In this document: piece after piece, positions 35,850 to 45,974 of the stretch
Position numbering within the stretch: position 1 is the first letter of the stretch
Layout: the number at the start of each line of letters is the position of its first letter
Assembly (NCBI RefSeq): GCF_943734655.1
Contig: NC_071354.1
Coordinates: forward strand, 57,763,544 to 57,827,543
Direction: 5' to 3'
Source of the DNA: Sabethes cyaneus
Taxonomy: Eukaryota; Arthropoda; Insecta; Diptera; Culicidae
DNA: 64,000 bases
Translations under genes and position numbers: made by a program
Notes under the pieces: generated by a model
What the model was told of the DNA's origin: nothing
Databases searched by the model: none
The model's input: the letters and a program-made list of their open reading frames with translations, nothing else

Positions 35850-36905
35850 TGCCCCACATCAAGTTGCATCACGGAAAAAACGCTGTAGAGTGTAGATAAT
35901 TACCCATTGGGTATTTTCTATTGAAAATTTGGGTAGAAGTGGTCCAGACTGTATTGTTTACACTGTATTTTTATCGTTGTCTGTTTTTTTGAAAATTGTA
36001 AAAAAGGTGTATCCCGCAAAGCAAAGCAATTGATTTTGCGCAAGCACCTGGAAAATCCTAAATTTTCTAATCGTGACATCGGGAATAACAAGAGTGGAAT
36101 AATTTGTGTGATTAAACGTCAGTACGAGTCTCAGAGCATCGGAAGGAGAAATGCGGTCAGAATGGATGTTCTATTAATGATCAGGATCACAAGTGTGTCG
36201 TGAAAGCGTTTAAGCGGAATCCCAATGCTTCAGACAGGAATGTGGCCACAAAGTTGAATCTATTCCAGTCTTTCGTCCAGAGAGCCAAGAATCGGAACGG
36301 AATGCATACGTACAAAGTGCAGAAGGCTTCAAATCGTGACGAACGGCTAAATACAGTGGGAAAGTCACGGATACGGAAACTGTGCACCCAGATACAGACG
36401 AAGCCTTATTGCCTCATCATGGATGATGAGAGCAACTTCAAGGCGGACTTCAGGCAGCTTCCGGGGCTACTGTTCTTCACCGCGCAGTACAAGTTTGATG
36501 TTCCGGAGGAAGTAAGGAAGCACAAGCTTTCAAAGTTTGCCAAGAAATACATGATTAAGCAAGCGATCTGCTCATGTGGCAAACGGAATGCGCCGTTTGT
36601 GACTACCGGGAATGTAAACGGGCAGATTTACCTCAAGGAGTGTCTATAAAAGCGCCTGCTTCGTCTGGTGAAGCAACACGAGGGCCCTACGATCTTATGA
36701 CCGGATTCGTGTCACTATTCAAAACATATCATGGAGTGGTACGAGGTCAACGGGGTCTCCGGAACTAAGGCCCATCGAAAAATACTGGGCTATTATGAAG
36801 CAGGCACTATGGAAGTATCCCAAAGAGGTCAAATCTGAGGAATACACGAAAAAAGTGGGTTTCCGTACATAAAAAGCTGCAGCCTTAGTAAAAACCCTTT
36901 AGGCT
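35850..36905 (+). pseudogene. mariner (DD37E-type) transposase relic, copy b
   Basis: Frames from about 36010 to 36880 give a nearly full-length Tc1/mariner-superfamily transposase: N-terminal RKAKQLILRKHLENPKFSNRD, then LNLFQSFVQRAKNRNGMHTYKVQ in a second frame, first catalytic region CLIMDDESNFKADFRQLPG, CSCGKRNAPFVTTG, and after a frameshift near 36650 the second Asp lies in the MTGFVSLF region while the PIEKYWAIMKQALWK Glu region is in another frame. Spacing between the second Asp and the Glu in this family, judged from the window copies, is 37 residues (DD37E). The 5' end, starting near GCCCCACATCAAGTTGCATC at 35851, matches the flanks of copies a and c. Several frameshifts make it inactive. 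Confidence 0.8.
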
Positions 36906-36935
36906 GAGCAGTAACAATACAAAACAACAATACAC

Positions 36936-37575
36936 GCTATGTCCGAAGGCACTTATTATTAAACTTTCATGCACCTCAGATTTTTCTTCACAGGATGTTA
37001 GTATTGGTCAAAACGATTAATTTTAGAAACCTCCTAAAATATTCTATCTTGGGTTTTTTTGAAAAATTTAATTTTTAAGTTTACATAGGAGTCATTTCCT
37101 CTCAAGTGATCTTACCCGTTGTAATCGACCACCTCCGATTTCAACCAAATTTGGTATCGGAATTACTCATTCCGACCCCACATTTAATTTCCCAAAGTTT
37201 TTTTACGGATTAATCAATCCCCCTTGCAGTGACATGCAGTGACAAATATTTTTTTTCGAAAATCTGAGAAAAATAGAGAAGGGGCACTGCAAGGGGGATT
37301 GATCAATTCGTACAAAACTTTGAGAAATTGAATGTGAGGTCGGAATGAGTAATTATACCAAATTTGGTTGAAATCGGAGGTGGTCGATTACAATGGGTAA
37401 GATCACTTGAGAGGAAATGACTCCTAGGTAAACTTACAAATCAAATTTTTCAGAAAACCCAAGATAGAATATTTTAGGAGCTTCCTAAAAGTAATCGTTT
37501 TGACCAATACTAACATCCTGTGAAGAAAAATCTGAGGTGCATGAAAGTTAAATAATAAGTGCTTTCGGGCATAGC
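36936..37575. mobile_element. 640-bp near-palindromic fold-back element
   Basis: 36936-37230 and 37286-37575 are inverted copies with few differences, separated by a 55-bp spacer. The ends read GCTATGTCCGAAGGCACTTA and, from the right, GCTATGCCCGAAAGCACTTA. A 15-bp direct repeat (AGTAACAATACAAAA) lies outside both ends at 36910-36924 and 37595-37609, too far out to be a simple target duplication. There is no coding frame. The close match of the arms suggests recent origin or ongoing gene conversion. It directly follows mariner copy b. Confidence 0.85.
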
Positions 37576-37649
37576 ATGCAATAGTAACCAACAAAGTAAC
37601 AATACAAAATAAAGCACAGGATGGCCGGCTAAACTGAGGCCTACCGACG

Positions 37650-38010
37650 CCGCTTGGACAGCTGTGTAACGATTGACGCCGATAAGTCCGATGTAGTTGA
37701 CGAATTTGCCTATTGTGGCTCCTTGGAAACGGCGGACAAAGACACCAACCATGAGCATCGGAGGTGGATTTTCAGTCAAGGTCGTGCTTACGTCGTATAA
37801 GTAACGGCCGCGTACAGGAGAATGGAGTACGGAGGCGGAGGATGAACCATAGACTCGCACTGCTCTATGGCGAACCTAATATTCAAAATGTGGCTAAAGC
37901 TGGACGGATACGATCGGCAGGGCATGTTACAAAAATGCTGGACAACTACCCTGCAAAGACGGTGTTTTCTTCAAATTCGGTAGGAAGACGGTTATACCAG
38001 GTATAGTGAG
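37650..38010 (+). pseudogene. RTE-type LINE relic, C-terminal region
   Basis: The frame around 37695 reads VDEFAYCGSLETADKDTNHE, like the V-D-E-F-x-Y-L-G-S segment after the RTE reverse transcriptase. From about 37815 it reads RRRMNHRLALLYGEPNI, then AGRIRSAGHVTKM and AKTVFSSN, matching the W-R-R-R-x-N-H-E-L ... W-A-G-H-V-A-R-M tail. The section between (normally about 80 residues) is deleted. The first frame has stops, so it is dead. Confidence 0.65.
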
Positions 38011-39160
38011 ATTTGGCTGGGAGTCACGATGTCCTAGGAATTAATGAGCGTTTGTTTCTCAATCGAGTGAAACTTTATTCATCAGACTATATCTTAGGAC
38101 GAGAACCCAATTAAGTAATTAAGTTACATGAAAGCTACCCTAGAATCCTGAATTCATCAGCCATTTTTCTCATTCTGAAGATTGAATTTCTTCCCGTACA
38201 AGAAGCAATCAATGTATGGACAGACCAGAATAATCGGCATAGACCCAGGCTACGAAAACGAACTGACGATTGAAGGCTTAGATCAAGGAAGAGCAACTCT
38301 TTCAATTTTTTTGGTAAGTAGGAAAACTGCCGGTACGAAGGACGATGACTTATGATCAGAGAAAAGTTCTATGGTTAGAAGCAAGTTTGAAACGATTGCC
38401 TTGCACTCAGTTAGAAATTGGTGATACAATGAAAAACTACAAATAAAACGTATATTTTTACTCTACCTAATAGGTAAGCTCTTAAGCTCTCTTGTCCGAT
38501 TTTTTAGTGCACGACTTTTACTCTTTGTTTTGCAATTAAGAAACAACAAAACAAGGTATGCTACCTACCACCTTTTGTGCAACAATAATGCATGGAATCT
38601 ATGGTTTCTAGGTTTTAACAACAATCGATTGAATTTCCAATCCACTTTAAAATAAATGTTGATGGATGCCACACTCGAGTCGATTGTATTCCATCACATG
38701 CTGGAGGCAAACGACAATTGTCCTTCCTCGAACTGGTTGGTTCAGTCGGAAAAGACATTATTTGAACTGGTATTAATACATAATAACGTGTGATGTGGTG
38801 CATATCTGCTCATGCACCGGCTATAATCTATGAAATCCTCCCTTGACGTGCAGCTGTCTTGGCTACAGGAAAGATTATTCGTATCATTTCACAACTCAGC
38901 AAGATGTTTCAATACAATAAAATCGATAAATCCATCAAATCGGATTCAATGAACGCAGATCAAGAATCAACTTTGCTCGAGGGACTCCGGGCGTATGGGA
39001 ATTCACAATCGCAACAATAACGCTGCGCACCGGATACTTTCCCACTGTCGATCGGGGATACCGGTTTTCAACCACCGCCGCAACATTCGCAACCGTTTCT
39101 GCTCGACTAAGTCCTAGTCGGTTTGCGGAGGAACGATAATGTCGGCATGTTTTGTTGGCA
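38011..39160. other. Unassigned stretch
   Basis: No gene or repeat recognised. CGACTAAGTCCTAGTCG near 39098 is a small palindrome. Confidence 0.35.
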
Positions 39161-39163
39161 CAA

Positions 39164-39646
39164 TCACATACCTATAAAAATAGATTGAACTGGCTTCCGC
39201 TGGATTTCATTGGGCACAAAGCCTCGGCTAGGCACGAAGCTGTATGTCGCACATATATGTGTTCGAATTTTTCGAATCGAAGCCCCGGTTAAGTCGTGTA
39301 TTGGTAGGTATAAAGAGTGTACTGTTGTAAAAAAGCCGATAAATCGTAAAAAATACTTGATAATAACAGTACAACACTCTTTTCGGAAAATGTTCAATAC
39401 GCAACCATACCACAAGCTTACTACTCCGCAGGCATTAGGAGGTTTCCAAAAGATACAATCTTTTGATGTTTGTCCGCGTAAGCCGATGAAAGTCAGCACC
39501 GTGCAACGGTAAGGATCAAATCGCCAATCATACGGAACCGTTCCGTGCATTCCGACAGATGGAAAATAAAATTCCATTTCAAATATCTCGGCTGACCAGA
39601 AGCGACGCGTGATTCGCTTGGCTCCGGGGCTCAATGGCCAAGACAT
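39164..39646 (-). CDS. 160-codon minus-strand ORF, unrecognised
   Basis: The frame starts at an ATG (39646) and contains KRITRRFWSAEIFEMEFYFP, GTVPYDWRFDPYRCTVLTF and PPNACGVVSLWYGCVLNIF. The surrounding base composition is more balanced than in the repeat-rich parts. No motif, signal peptide or family is apparent, and a 100-codon plus-strand frame overlaps it. It is long for chance in AT-rich DNA but not decisively so. Confidence 0.18.
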   Translation of the reverse strand: MSWPLSPGAKRITRRFWSAEIFEMEFYFPSVGMHGTVPYDWRFDPYRCTVLTFIGLRGQTSKDCIFWKPPNACGVVSLWYGCVLNIFRKECCTVIIKYFLRFIGFFTTVHSLYLPIHDLTGASIRKIRTHICATYSFVPSRGFVPNEIQRKPVQSIFIGM

Positions 39647-39719
39647 CCTTTTCCGCCTTCAACTGTCAATAGGTCCACTGGGCGCAATTCCGGAGGAGTT
39701 CGCATCACTTGCTTGTGCC

Positions 39720-40618
39720 GCCTGGTGATAGCATCAGAACACCCCAGACCAGACTACCACCACTAACCGAGGGTGATGAAAGGAAACAGAAATAAAGTCG
39801 CACATCACGATTATGACCAGTCTGAGTAATAGGTTCGGATCTGCTTTGAGCAGAAAAATACCGGTTGGGAAAAGCGTTTCCTTTTTTTTCTCCTCTTGTA
39901 GAAAGATGAAATTCTATTATTGCCGGATTGGTAAATGATATCATATCAATAATTGTGATCGTGTAGTGGAAGAGAAAGAACACTAATCGGGTACATCCTA
40001 TCATTGTAGTTTTTATTTCCGTTTGTCGATTGATTTGGCGGGGTTATGTTTTTGTGTTGGTTCGTTCGAACGAGCGCTCGTCGTTTGTAAGAAATTTTAT
40101 GACAGATACAATAACATAAGAAGTGCTGATTACTTAAATGTTGAAGTACCAAGAGATGTTATCCTATCATCGCCTATTTCGGAATGTTGTTGAGTATCTT
40201 CGAATAGATTCCTCAAACAACAGAGTTTTTAATCAAACTGACTAAATAAGTATTGAATAAATACCTTATTTCTTGAATTAGCAGTTTGATGAAGCTGCCA
40301 ATAATAATAACTGGTAATATACAAGGACTTGATACCTATCCAGAGTTATTAGAATGTTGTGAATATCAAGTCCACGAACATACGGACTTGACTGATTGAA
40401 GAAAATTGCAATTGCAACTGCCCAGTTAGCTTCGAAGTACGATGCTGGTCAGATCCGTGAATTCTGTCCTAATAAAACGAAATATTGTCAGGCTCTTCCG
40501 TTCATTTTATACGATAGTTGAAAACCTTCGATTGCCAGCATGGTTCGTCAACACAGTACAGAGTGCAGTGAAAAGTTTACTCTTATATAGCTATATAGAA
40601 GTCGGCACTAGCGTTCAG
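39720..40618. other. Unassigned stretch upstream of the LTR element insertion
   Basis: No gene or repeat recognised. It ends at the GTGGG that the LTR retrotransposon duplicated. The same locus resumes at 45482 with TATAAAAG. Confidence 0.4.
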
Positions 40619-40623
40619 GTGGG

Positions 40624-40732
40624 TGTAGCAATCTTCAACTCACTAAAACACTTGTTTATCGGACCACTGGTTAGCAACGAATGAATATTTATTCTCTATA
40701 ACATAACACGGACCACTTGGATAATGACTACA
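40624..40732 (-). repeat. 3' LTR of the Ty3/gypsy element
   Basis: A 109-bp repeat identical to 45368-45476. It contains TTTATTCTCTATAACATAAC on the plus strand. The polypurine tract abuts it at 40733-40747 (read on the minus strand). Confidence 0.95.
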
Positions 40733-40750
40733 TCTCTCTTCCTTTCCAAA

Positions 40751-43700
40751 TTAATTATAAATTTTATATAATGTATAATCTTGTAAATATTTCGGCTTGC
40801 GGGTTTGTCTTCGGTTTCTTATTTTCAATGATCCAGCATTTGGTGAGCTATCCATGTCATGATCGGGAATGTTATTTGCATGGCATAACACATCGTTAAA
40901 AGATGCATTAGATGTATTTATTGGATTACTGGAAATTAAACGTTTAGTATGATTAATGTGACGATCAAATTCGACTCCTGTTGCTAAATTTTTCAATGTG
41001 ACTCTAGTTCCACTTCTTTTAACAACTACATGCGGTTGTGGGTTGAAATTAGTTTCTAGCTTATTCCGCTTTATTACATTCTTTACGACTACATGATCAC
41101 CTATATCAATTCGTGATTCATTTGCTCGTCGTATTTTATCTCCATACTTCTTACCCTTTTCTTTTCTTTCTTTATCGTAATTTCGTGCTTTACTAAATGT
41201 TTTACAATTGTCTTTTAAATCAAACATAGGAATTTTATCTCTGAGGTTTCTTCCTATTAAAAGTTTAGCGGGAGTTACATTTGTTACTGAATGTGGCGTA
41301 TTCCTGTAGGCCAATAAGAAATCATGTAGATCATTTTTCCAGTTTCTCCCTATTGCTATACTTATTTTAATAGTCTTTAATAATGTTCTGTTGTGCCGTT
41401 CCACTAAACCGTTCTGAAATGGGGAATATGGAATTGAGTGGTTGATGGTTATTCCACTGTTATTGCAGAATTGTTTAAACTCTTCTGACGCAAAAGGAGG
41501 GCCGTTATCACAAATAATTTCCTCCGGGTATCCAAATCTCGAGAAAATGATCCTTAGTTTGAAAATTGTTGCAGTTGCTGTAGTCGTAGTCATAATTTCT
41601 ACTTCAGGATATCTTGAAAAATAGTCTACCACTACTAGCAAATGAATCCCATGTGTCACTTCAGTGAAATCTAAAGCTAACTTTTTCCACGGTCCATCTG
41701 GCATGGTCGTCCTTGCCATGGGTTGAAAATTAGGTTCTGATACCAAGAGGCATCCTTTACAGCATTCTACATATTCTTTTGCCATTTTGTCAATGCGATT
41801 CCACCAAACTTTCTCTCTCAACCTTTTTTTCATGGCATCACACCCTAAATGAGGTTCATGAGCGAGCTGTAAAACCTTTGATTGCAATTTTCGCGGTATA
41901 ATTATTTTATTGTTTTTCAGAATAATTTTCTCGTCAGTAGTAAGATCGTTTGCTATCGACTTGTATCTCAACAACGTTTTAGGCCATCTTCGTGGAGGAT
42001 AAGAAAGCCACTTTAGTAATTCATTTAGTTCAATATCATTTTTAGTAGCTTCAATTATATCAGATAAAGGAATTGCGACTGGGCAGACGTCAGACGATAT
42101 CGCACGAATGATTCTTTCAGTTTCCTCATCGTAGCTCTGATCACAGATAGATCCTTCCTGGCATAATCGAGAAAATGGATCTGCAATATTTGATTTACCT
42201 GGTCTATAGATTACTTTGTAGTCATACGACATTAATCGAAGTTTCCATCTTTCAATACGCGCACAAGGTTTAGCACGATCTCCAAATATAGTTACCAGTG
42301 GCTTGTGATCGGTAACTAGCCAGAAAAATTTCCCGTAGATGTAATAGTGAAACTTTTCAGGTGCCCATACCAGTGCGAGAGCTTCTCGTTCCGTTTGTGC
42401 ATATCTTTTCTCCACGTTTGACAAAGTTTTAGAAGCGTATGCTATAATTTTGAAATTTCCTTCATTGTTTCTTTGAAATAACACTGCACCTAATCCTATT
42501 GGACTAGCGTCAGCAACAATAAATGTTTCCAAATCTGGATCGAAATAAGCTAATGTTTCCTCTTTAGCTAACGTCGATTTTAAATACTCAAAAGCTTTTT
42601 GGTGCGTTGATGTCCATACAAAAGGCATTCCTTTTCTAGTTAACATATAGAGAGGACTGGCATGGGTATATAAATTTGGGATGTATCGATTTACGAAAGT
42701 AACGAGTCCCAGAAAACTCCGTACTTCCTCAGCAGAACGTGGAGTACGGAACTGGTGAATGGCTTTCAATTTGTCGCTTGATACTCTTACACCATCAGCC
42801 GACAAATGATATCCCAAAAAATCCAATTCTTTAGTACATTCTACTGTTTTAGCTTCATTCAATATTACCTTCCTGTCTGCCAAACGTTTTCTTACTAACG
42901 AGGTCCTAACTCTTAGAGTTTCATGATCAGATGCATGGATCAGTATATCGTCGATAAAAACGATAACCCAAGGAAAATCAATCAAAATTGTTTCCATACA
43001 TTTTTGGAACAGTTCAGGAGCTGCTGATAGTCCAAAAACTAACCTCTTGTAGCGCATTAACCCCAATGGTGAAATGAATGTAGTAATATATCGACATTCT
43101 TCTTGAAGGATGAGCTGATGAAAAGCTTGTTTTACATCAAACTTGGTGAAAAATTTACTGCCTTTCAACCGGCAAACCATTTGTTCCATTGTTGGCAAAG
43201 GGTGAATTTCCCTAATTACTGCTTTGTTTGCTTCCCTGAGATCAATAATTATTCTTACTTCGTCAGCGCTTTTTCGTTTTATGAGCATTGGAGAAACCCA
43301 CTCTGATGCTTCATATACCTTTTCTATAATATCCTGATCTTCTAATTCTTTTAGTTTAGAAAGAGTAAGCTTTTCCAGGGGGATTGGTATACGCCGATAC
43401 GCTTGTCTAACAGGTGGAACAGACTTGTCAATTTTCACAATTGCTGTCATATCTGTTATGTTGTTAATATATATAAATGCATTGAATTTATAATATTTAT
43501 ATGATCTATTCTTACCTTTAATGCACGGCAACGCACTGCTATTTGCCATATTCAAAAATTTGACCACACCTAATTTTTCAGCGGAATATCCAGAGAGTAG
43601 CGAACTTCTTCCATTTTCTATGACAAAGAACGTTGTACGATGTGTTTCACTTCCGATACTGATTTCAGCATCAACTTCGCCCAGCACCGTTAGAGGTTGA

Positions 43701-44770
43701 TGTGAACCGTATCCTCGAAAAATTTTATTACTGCCTTTACGTACACCAAATGCCTTGAAACCTACATGCTTCAGAGTTTTCCAATCTGAAGAACTAAGAA
43801 TGTCCTCATCTGCTCCTGTGTCGATAACGAATTGAAGTTTCACACCACCCACTGCAGCTTTAATAAACCGTTTACCGTTTAAATGGAATAATTCCCGTAT
43901 TTCCACTTTGTCGGTTGTGTTGTCTATCTCTCTTATAAACTTTTGTTGTTTATCTGCATCGTTATTTTGAGCCCGAAAACCTTGTTGAGTTGCATAATCT
44001 TTCCTTCCACTTTGCCGACTGTATGGATGAAACACATTACGAGTTTTCCAGCAACAACGTGCAAAATGTCCTTTTTTCCTGCAATTATTGCATACAGAGT
44101 TTCGAGCGGGACAATTCTTATTATTGCTGAAATGTTTTCCTGAACATTTGCTACACATTGTTCCACTATCTTTATCAGTTTTAGCAAATTTGCAGATGGT
44201 ATTTAAATTTCTATCCTCGATTATCTCATTAGGCTTTTCGCGGAGCTCTTGAACTTGTGCAGATACAGACTCGAAGGTTCGTCCAATCGTTATCATTTGA
44301 TCTAAGGAAACATCAGCTTCTAAATATTTGGCCCTTAATTTGTCATTATTCTGCGTAGCAAAGACTATTTGATCCATAATGATCTCATCAACTTGATCGT
44401 TAAAATTGCACAAATTAGCTTGAACCTTGAGGCGTAAAACAAACTGATCAAGTTTTTCAAATGGTTTGAACACCAGTTGTCGAAATTTATTTCTCTCATA
44501 GCGCAATGACATTCTGGGAGAAAAGTAATTGTCTAAAACCTCAATTGCAGCTCGATACCGGTTGTCAAGAATGCCATCAGGTTCTTTGGCATTTTTAGCG
44601 ATCTTTCTCACATCTGATCCGCCAAAACACATTAGAGCTTTATACTTTTCTTCGTGATCATCAACACCTTTTAATTCCATGTAAGCTAAGAATTGACCTT
44701 TCCACTCCTCCCAACGAACAGACGTGGAGCCTTCACCATTCTCATAAAATGATGGTATGTTATACGATAA
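40751..44770 (-). CDS. Gag-Pol polyprotein of the Ty3/gypsy element
   Basis: A single frame carries nucleocapsid, protease, reverse transcriptase, RNase H and integrase, so no frameshift between gag and pol is needed. Counting from the ATG at 44680 (1,309 codons): two zinc knuckles at 176-190 and 197-210; protease VIDTGAD at 285-291; RT with FDVKQAF (Asp 515) and FIDD (575-578); RNase H with Asp 724; integrase zinc site His941, His944, Cys974, Cys977; core Asp1004, Asp1058, Glu1094 (DD35E). All catalytic residues are present. The frame is open 30 codons further upstream, to 44770, and that part (YENGEGSTSVRWEEWKGQFL) looks like the start of the capsid. The real N-terminus therefore lies upstream of the ATG at 44680 and no ATG is available in that exon; see the leader intron. 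The stop is at 40751. Confidence 0.93.
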   Translation of the reverse strand, partial: LSYNIPSFYENGEGSTSVRWEEWKGQFLAYMELKGVDDHEEKYKALMCFGGSDVRKIAKNAKEPDGILDNRYRAAIEVLDNYFSPRMSLRYERNKFRQLVFKPFEKLDQFVLRLKVQANLCNFNDQVDEIIMDQIVFATQNNDKLRAKYLEADVSLDQMITIGRTFESVSAQVQELREKPNEIIEDRNLNTICKFAKTDKDSGTMCSKCSGKHFSNNKNCPARNSVCNNCRKKGHFARCCWKTRNVFHPYSRQSGRKDYATQQGFRAQNNDADKQQKFIREIDNTTDKVEIRELFHLNGKRFIKAAVGGVKLQFVIDTGADEDILSSSDWKTLKHVGFKAFGVRKGSNKIFRGYGSHQPLTVLGEVDAEISIGSETHRTTFFVIENGRSSLLSGYSAEKLGVVKFLNMANSSALPCIKGKNRSYKYYKFNAFIYINNITDMTAIVKIDKSVPPVRQAYRRIPIPLEKLTLSKLKELEDQDIIEKVYEASEWVSPMLIKRKSADEVRIIIDLREANKAVIREIHPLPTMEQMVCRLKGSKFFTKFDVKQAFHQLILQEECRYITTFISPLGLMRYKRLVFGLSAAPELFQKCMETILIDFPWVIVFIDDILIHASDHETLRVRTSLVRKRLADRKVILNEAKTVECTKELDFLGYHLSADGVRVSSDKLKAIHQFRTPRSAEEVRSFLGLVTFVNRYIPNLYTHASPLYMLTRKGMPFVWTSTHQKAFEYLKSTLAKEETLAYFDPDLETFIVADASPIGLGAVLFQRNNEGNFKIIAYASKTLSNVEKRYAQTEREALALVWAPEKFHYYIYGKFFWLVTDHKPLVTIFGDRAKPCARIERWKLRLMSYDYKVIYRPGKSNIADPFSRLCQEGSICDQSYDEETERIIRAISSDVCPVAIPLSDIIEATKNDIELNELLKWLSYPPRRWPKTLLRYKSIANDLTTDEKIILKNNKIIIPRKLQSKVLQLAHEPHLGCDAMKKRLREKVWWNRIDKMAKEYVECCKGCLLVSEPNFQPMARTTMPDGPWKKLALDFTEVTHGIHLLVVVDYFSRYPEVEIMTTTTATATIFKLRIIFSRFGYPEEIICDNGPPFASEEFKQFCNNSGITINHSIPYSPFQNGLVERHNRTLLKTIKISIAIGRNWKNDLHDFLLAYRNTPHSVTNVTPAKLLIGRNLRDKIPMFDLKDNCKTFSKARNYDKERKEKGKKYGDKIRRANESRIDIGDHVVVKNVIKRNKLETNFNPQPHVVVKRSGTRVTLKNLATGVEFDRHINHTKRLISSNPINTSNASFNDVLCHANNIPDHDMDSSPNAGSLKIRNRRQTRKPKYLQDYTLYKIYN

Positions 44771-45154
44771 CTAAAACGAGAAATCTTGTGATATCTGTCC
44801 ATATGCTGTTCTTTCGGTGTTGTTATTAATTTCCACTCGTTGCTAAGTAACTCTTTTTTTTTTTATACAATTTTTCACTCGCAGCGGACTGGAATTCTAT
44901 TTCCCTACGCATCATACTTTTTCCGTCATTTGATTTTCTAAATGGACTAGAATCAATATTCTCTTCATTTAGATTTCAACTTTTACAGATAAATGGCCTG
45001 GAAACTAAATTTCCCTACATTTATCTACCTGAATAGACTGGAACATACGTTTCCCTTTATTCAGAAGACCACAAATTTTCTCAGACAATTAAATTTGAGT
45101 TGCAAATTCTTAGCCAGCAGAAATTAATAAATTGTACAAAAATTATTATATTAC
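44771..45154 (-). other. Predicted intron in the retrotransposon leader
   Basis: On the minus strand a donor-like ATG|GTAATA sits at 45155/45154 and an acceptor with a pyrimidine-rich lead, TTTCTCGTTTTAG, ends at 44771. Joining them would put an ATG at 45163-45161 in phase with the Gag frame that opens at 44770, adding three codons before it. The 384-bp interval otherwise contains stops in all frames and a row of hairpins. It is prediction from splice-site words only; non-ATG initiation is the alternative. Confidence 0.4.
44884..45064. repeat. Row of four similar stem-loops in the retrotransposon leader
   Basis: Three hairpins at 44938-44972, 44988-45025 and 45029-45064 have perfect 7-8-bp stems (CTAAATG/CATTTAG, GATAAATG/CATTTATC, CTGAATA/TATTCAG) and similar loops of the form GACTGGAA...TTTCCCT. 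A fourth related copy at 44884-44910 keeps the loop words but only a 3-bp stem. Different stems with conserved loops suggest selection on the structure. All lie within the predicted intron. Confidence 0.75.
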
Positions 45155-45352
45155 CATCGACATTGCTTCAGTTTAGAATTTTCCTGATCGATGATTCCAA
45201 TGAAAATCGTTTCGTCCGGCTTGAATTTGAATTCGATGTGCTGTTTCGAGAACTTGACAAGATAACGACTTCAAGACTTCAAGTTTTACCAGACTTCAAG
45301 AAATTCTTCAAGATTTGAGCTTCCAAAAATCTCCAAGATTTTATAAAACTTT

Positions 45353-45367
45353 GCTCCTCGTCGCCAA
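45353..45367 (-). other. Primer-binding site of the Ty3/gypsy element
   Basis: Directly inside the 5' LTR the minus strand reads TTGGCGACGAGGAGC. The TGG complements the CCA end of a tRNA, as in LTR retrotransposons generally. I cannot name the tRNA without a comparison of mosquito tRNA 3' ends. Confidence 0.75.
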
Positions 45368-45476
45368 TGTAGCAATCTTCAACTCACTAAAACACTTGTT
45401 TATCGGACCACTGGTTAGCAACGAATGAATATTTATTCTCTATAACATAACACGGACCACTTGGATAATGACTACA
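45368..45476 (-). repeat. 5' LTR of the Ty3/gypsy element
   Basis: Identical to 40624-40732 over all 109 bp. It must contain the promoter and the polyadenylation signals of the element, unusually compactly. The flanking GTGGG (45477-45481) is the target duplication. Confidence 0.95.
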
Positions 45477-45481
45477 GTGGG

Positions 45482-45974
45482 TATAAAAGAAATAAAGATA
45501 AAATAAAATGAAAACCAAACAGCTGCAGGCTCTAGTTTGTGCAGGGTCAGTATAAGTTAAATGTTTAGACTAGTTGATAAATCTTAAATGCAAGTTTCAT
45601 CCTGTATTTCCATTCTTGATTTCATGTTAAAAACAAGTTTCGCTGTTGTATGCCATCTTTTAAAGCAAATATACGATTAGTTGTTTTGAAATTTAAAACG
45701 CAGCTTTGGAAATTCTCTCAACTAAAGAATTCTTACGGCAGCTCTTAGTGACGTACAGTCTTCAAGGATCCATCATGCTGAACGAGGCTATTGAACGGGT
45801 ATACTATGTATAAAAAAACTCAAAGAAAGCATGCAATGGAAAGAAAAAATAAAACGTTTTATACCTGTGATTCAATACAACCTTGAATGGAAAATGATGC
45901 TAATAAAAGAGCGGTTTTATACATGTAGTGTTCTTCGTTTGCATTGAATTTCAATGCAAAATGCAATTTTTTAT
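45482..45974. other. Unassigned stretch
   Basis: Continuation of the locus into which the LTR element inserted. AT-rich, no gene recognised. Confidence 0.4.

Larger units (their letters stand above)
40619..45481 (-). mobile_element. Complete Ty3/gypsy-type LTR retrotransposon
   Basis: The element is 40624-45476 (4,853 bp) with identical 109-bp LTRs at both ends (TGTAGC...TACA) and a 5-bp target duplication, GTGGG, at 40619-40623 and 45477-45481. It lies on the minus strand, so the 5' LTR is on the right. Next to it is a primer-binding site beginning TTGGCGACGAGGAGC. Next to the 3' LTR is a polypurine tract, GGAAAGGAAGAGAGA. Between them are a roughly 690-bp leader and one long Gag-Pol frame. 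Identical LTRs indicate a recent insertion; the element may be competent. The LTRs are very short for this group. Domain order (RT, RNase H, integrase) places it in Ty3/gypsy; a Mag-like lineage is a guess. Confidence 0.95.

Noticed and set aside
34461..35899. Long Phe/Ser/Leu-rich frames resembling membrane proteins
   Set aside because: They occur in several phases at once in pyrimidine-rich low-complexity DNA, without start context or conserved motif.
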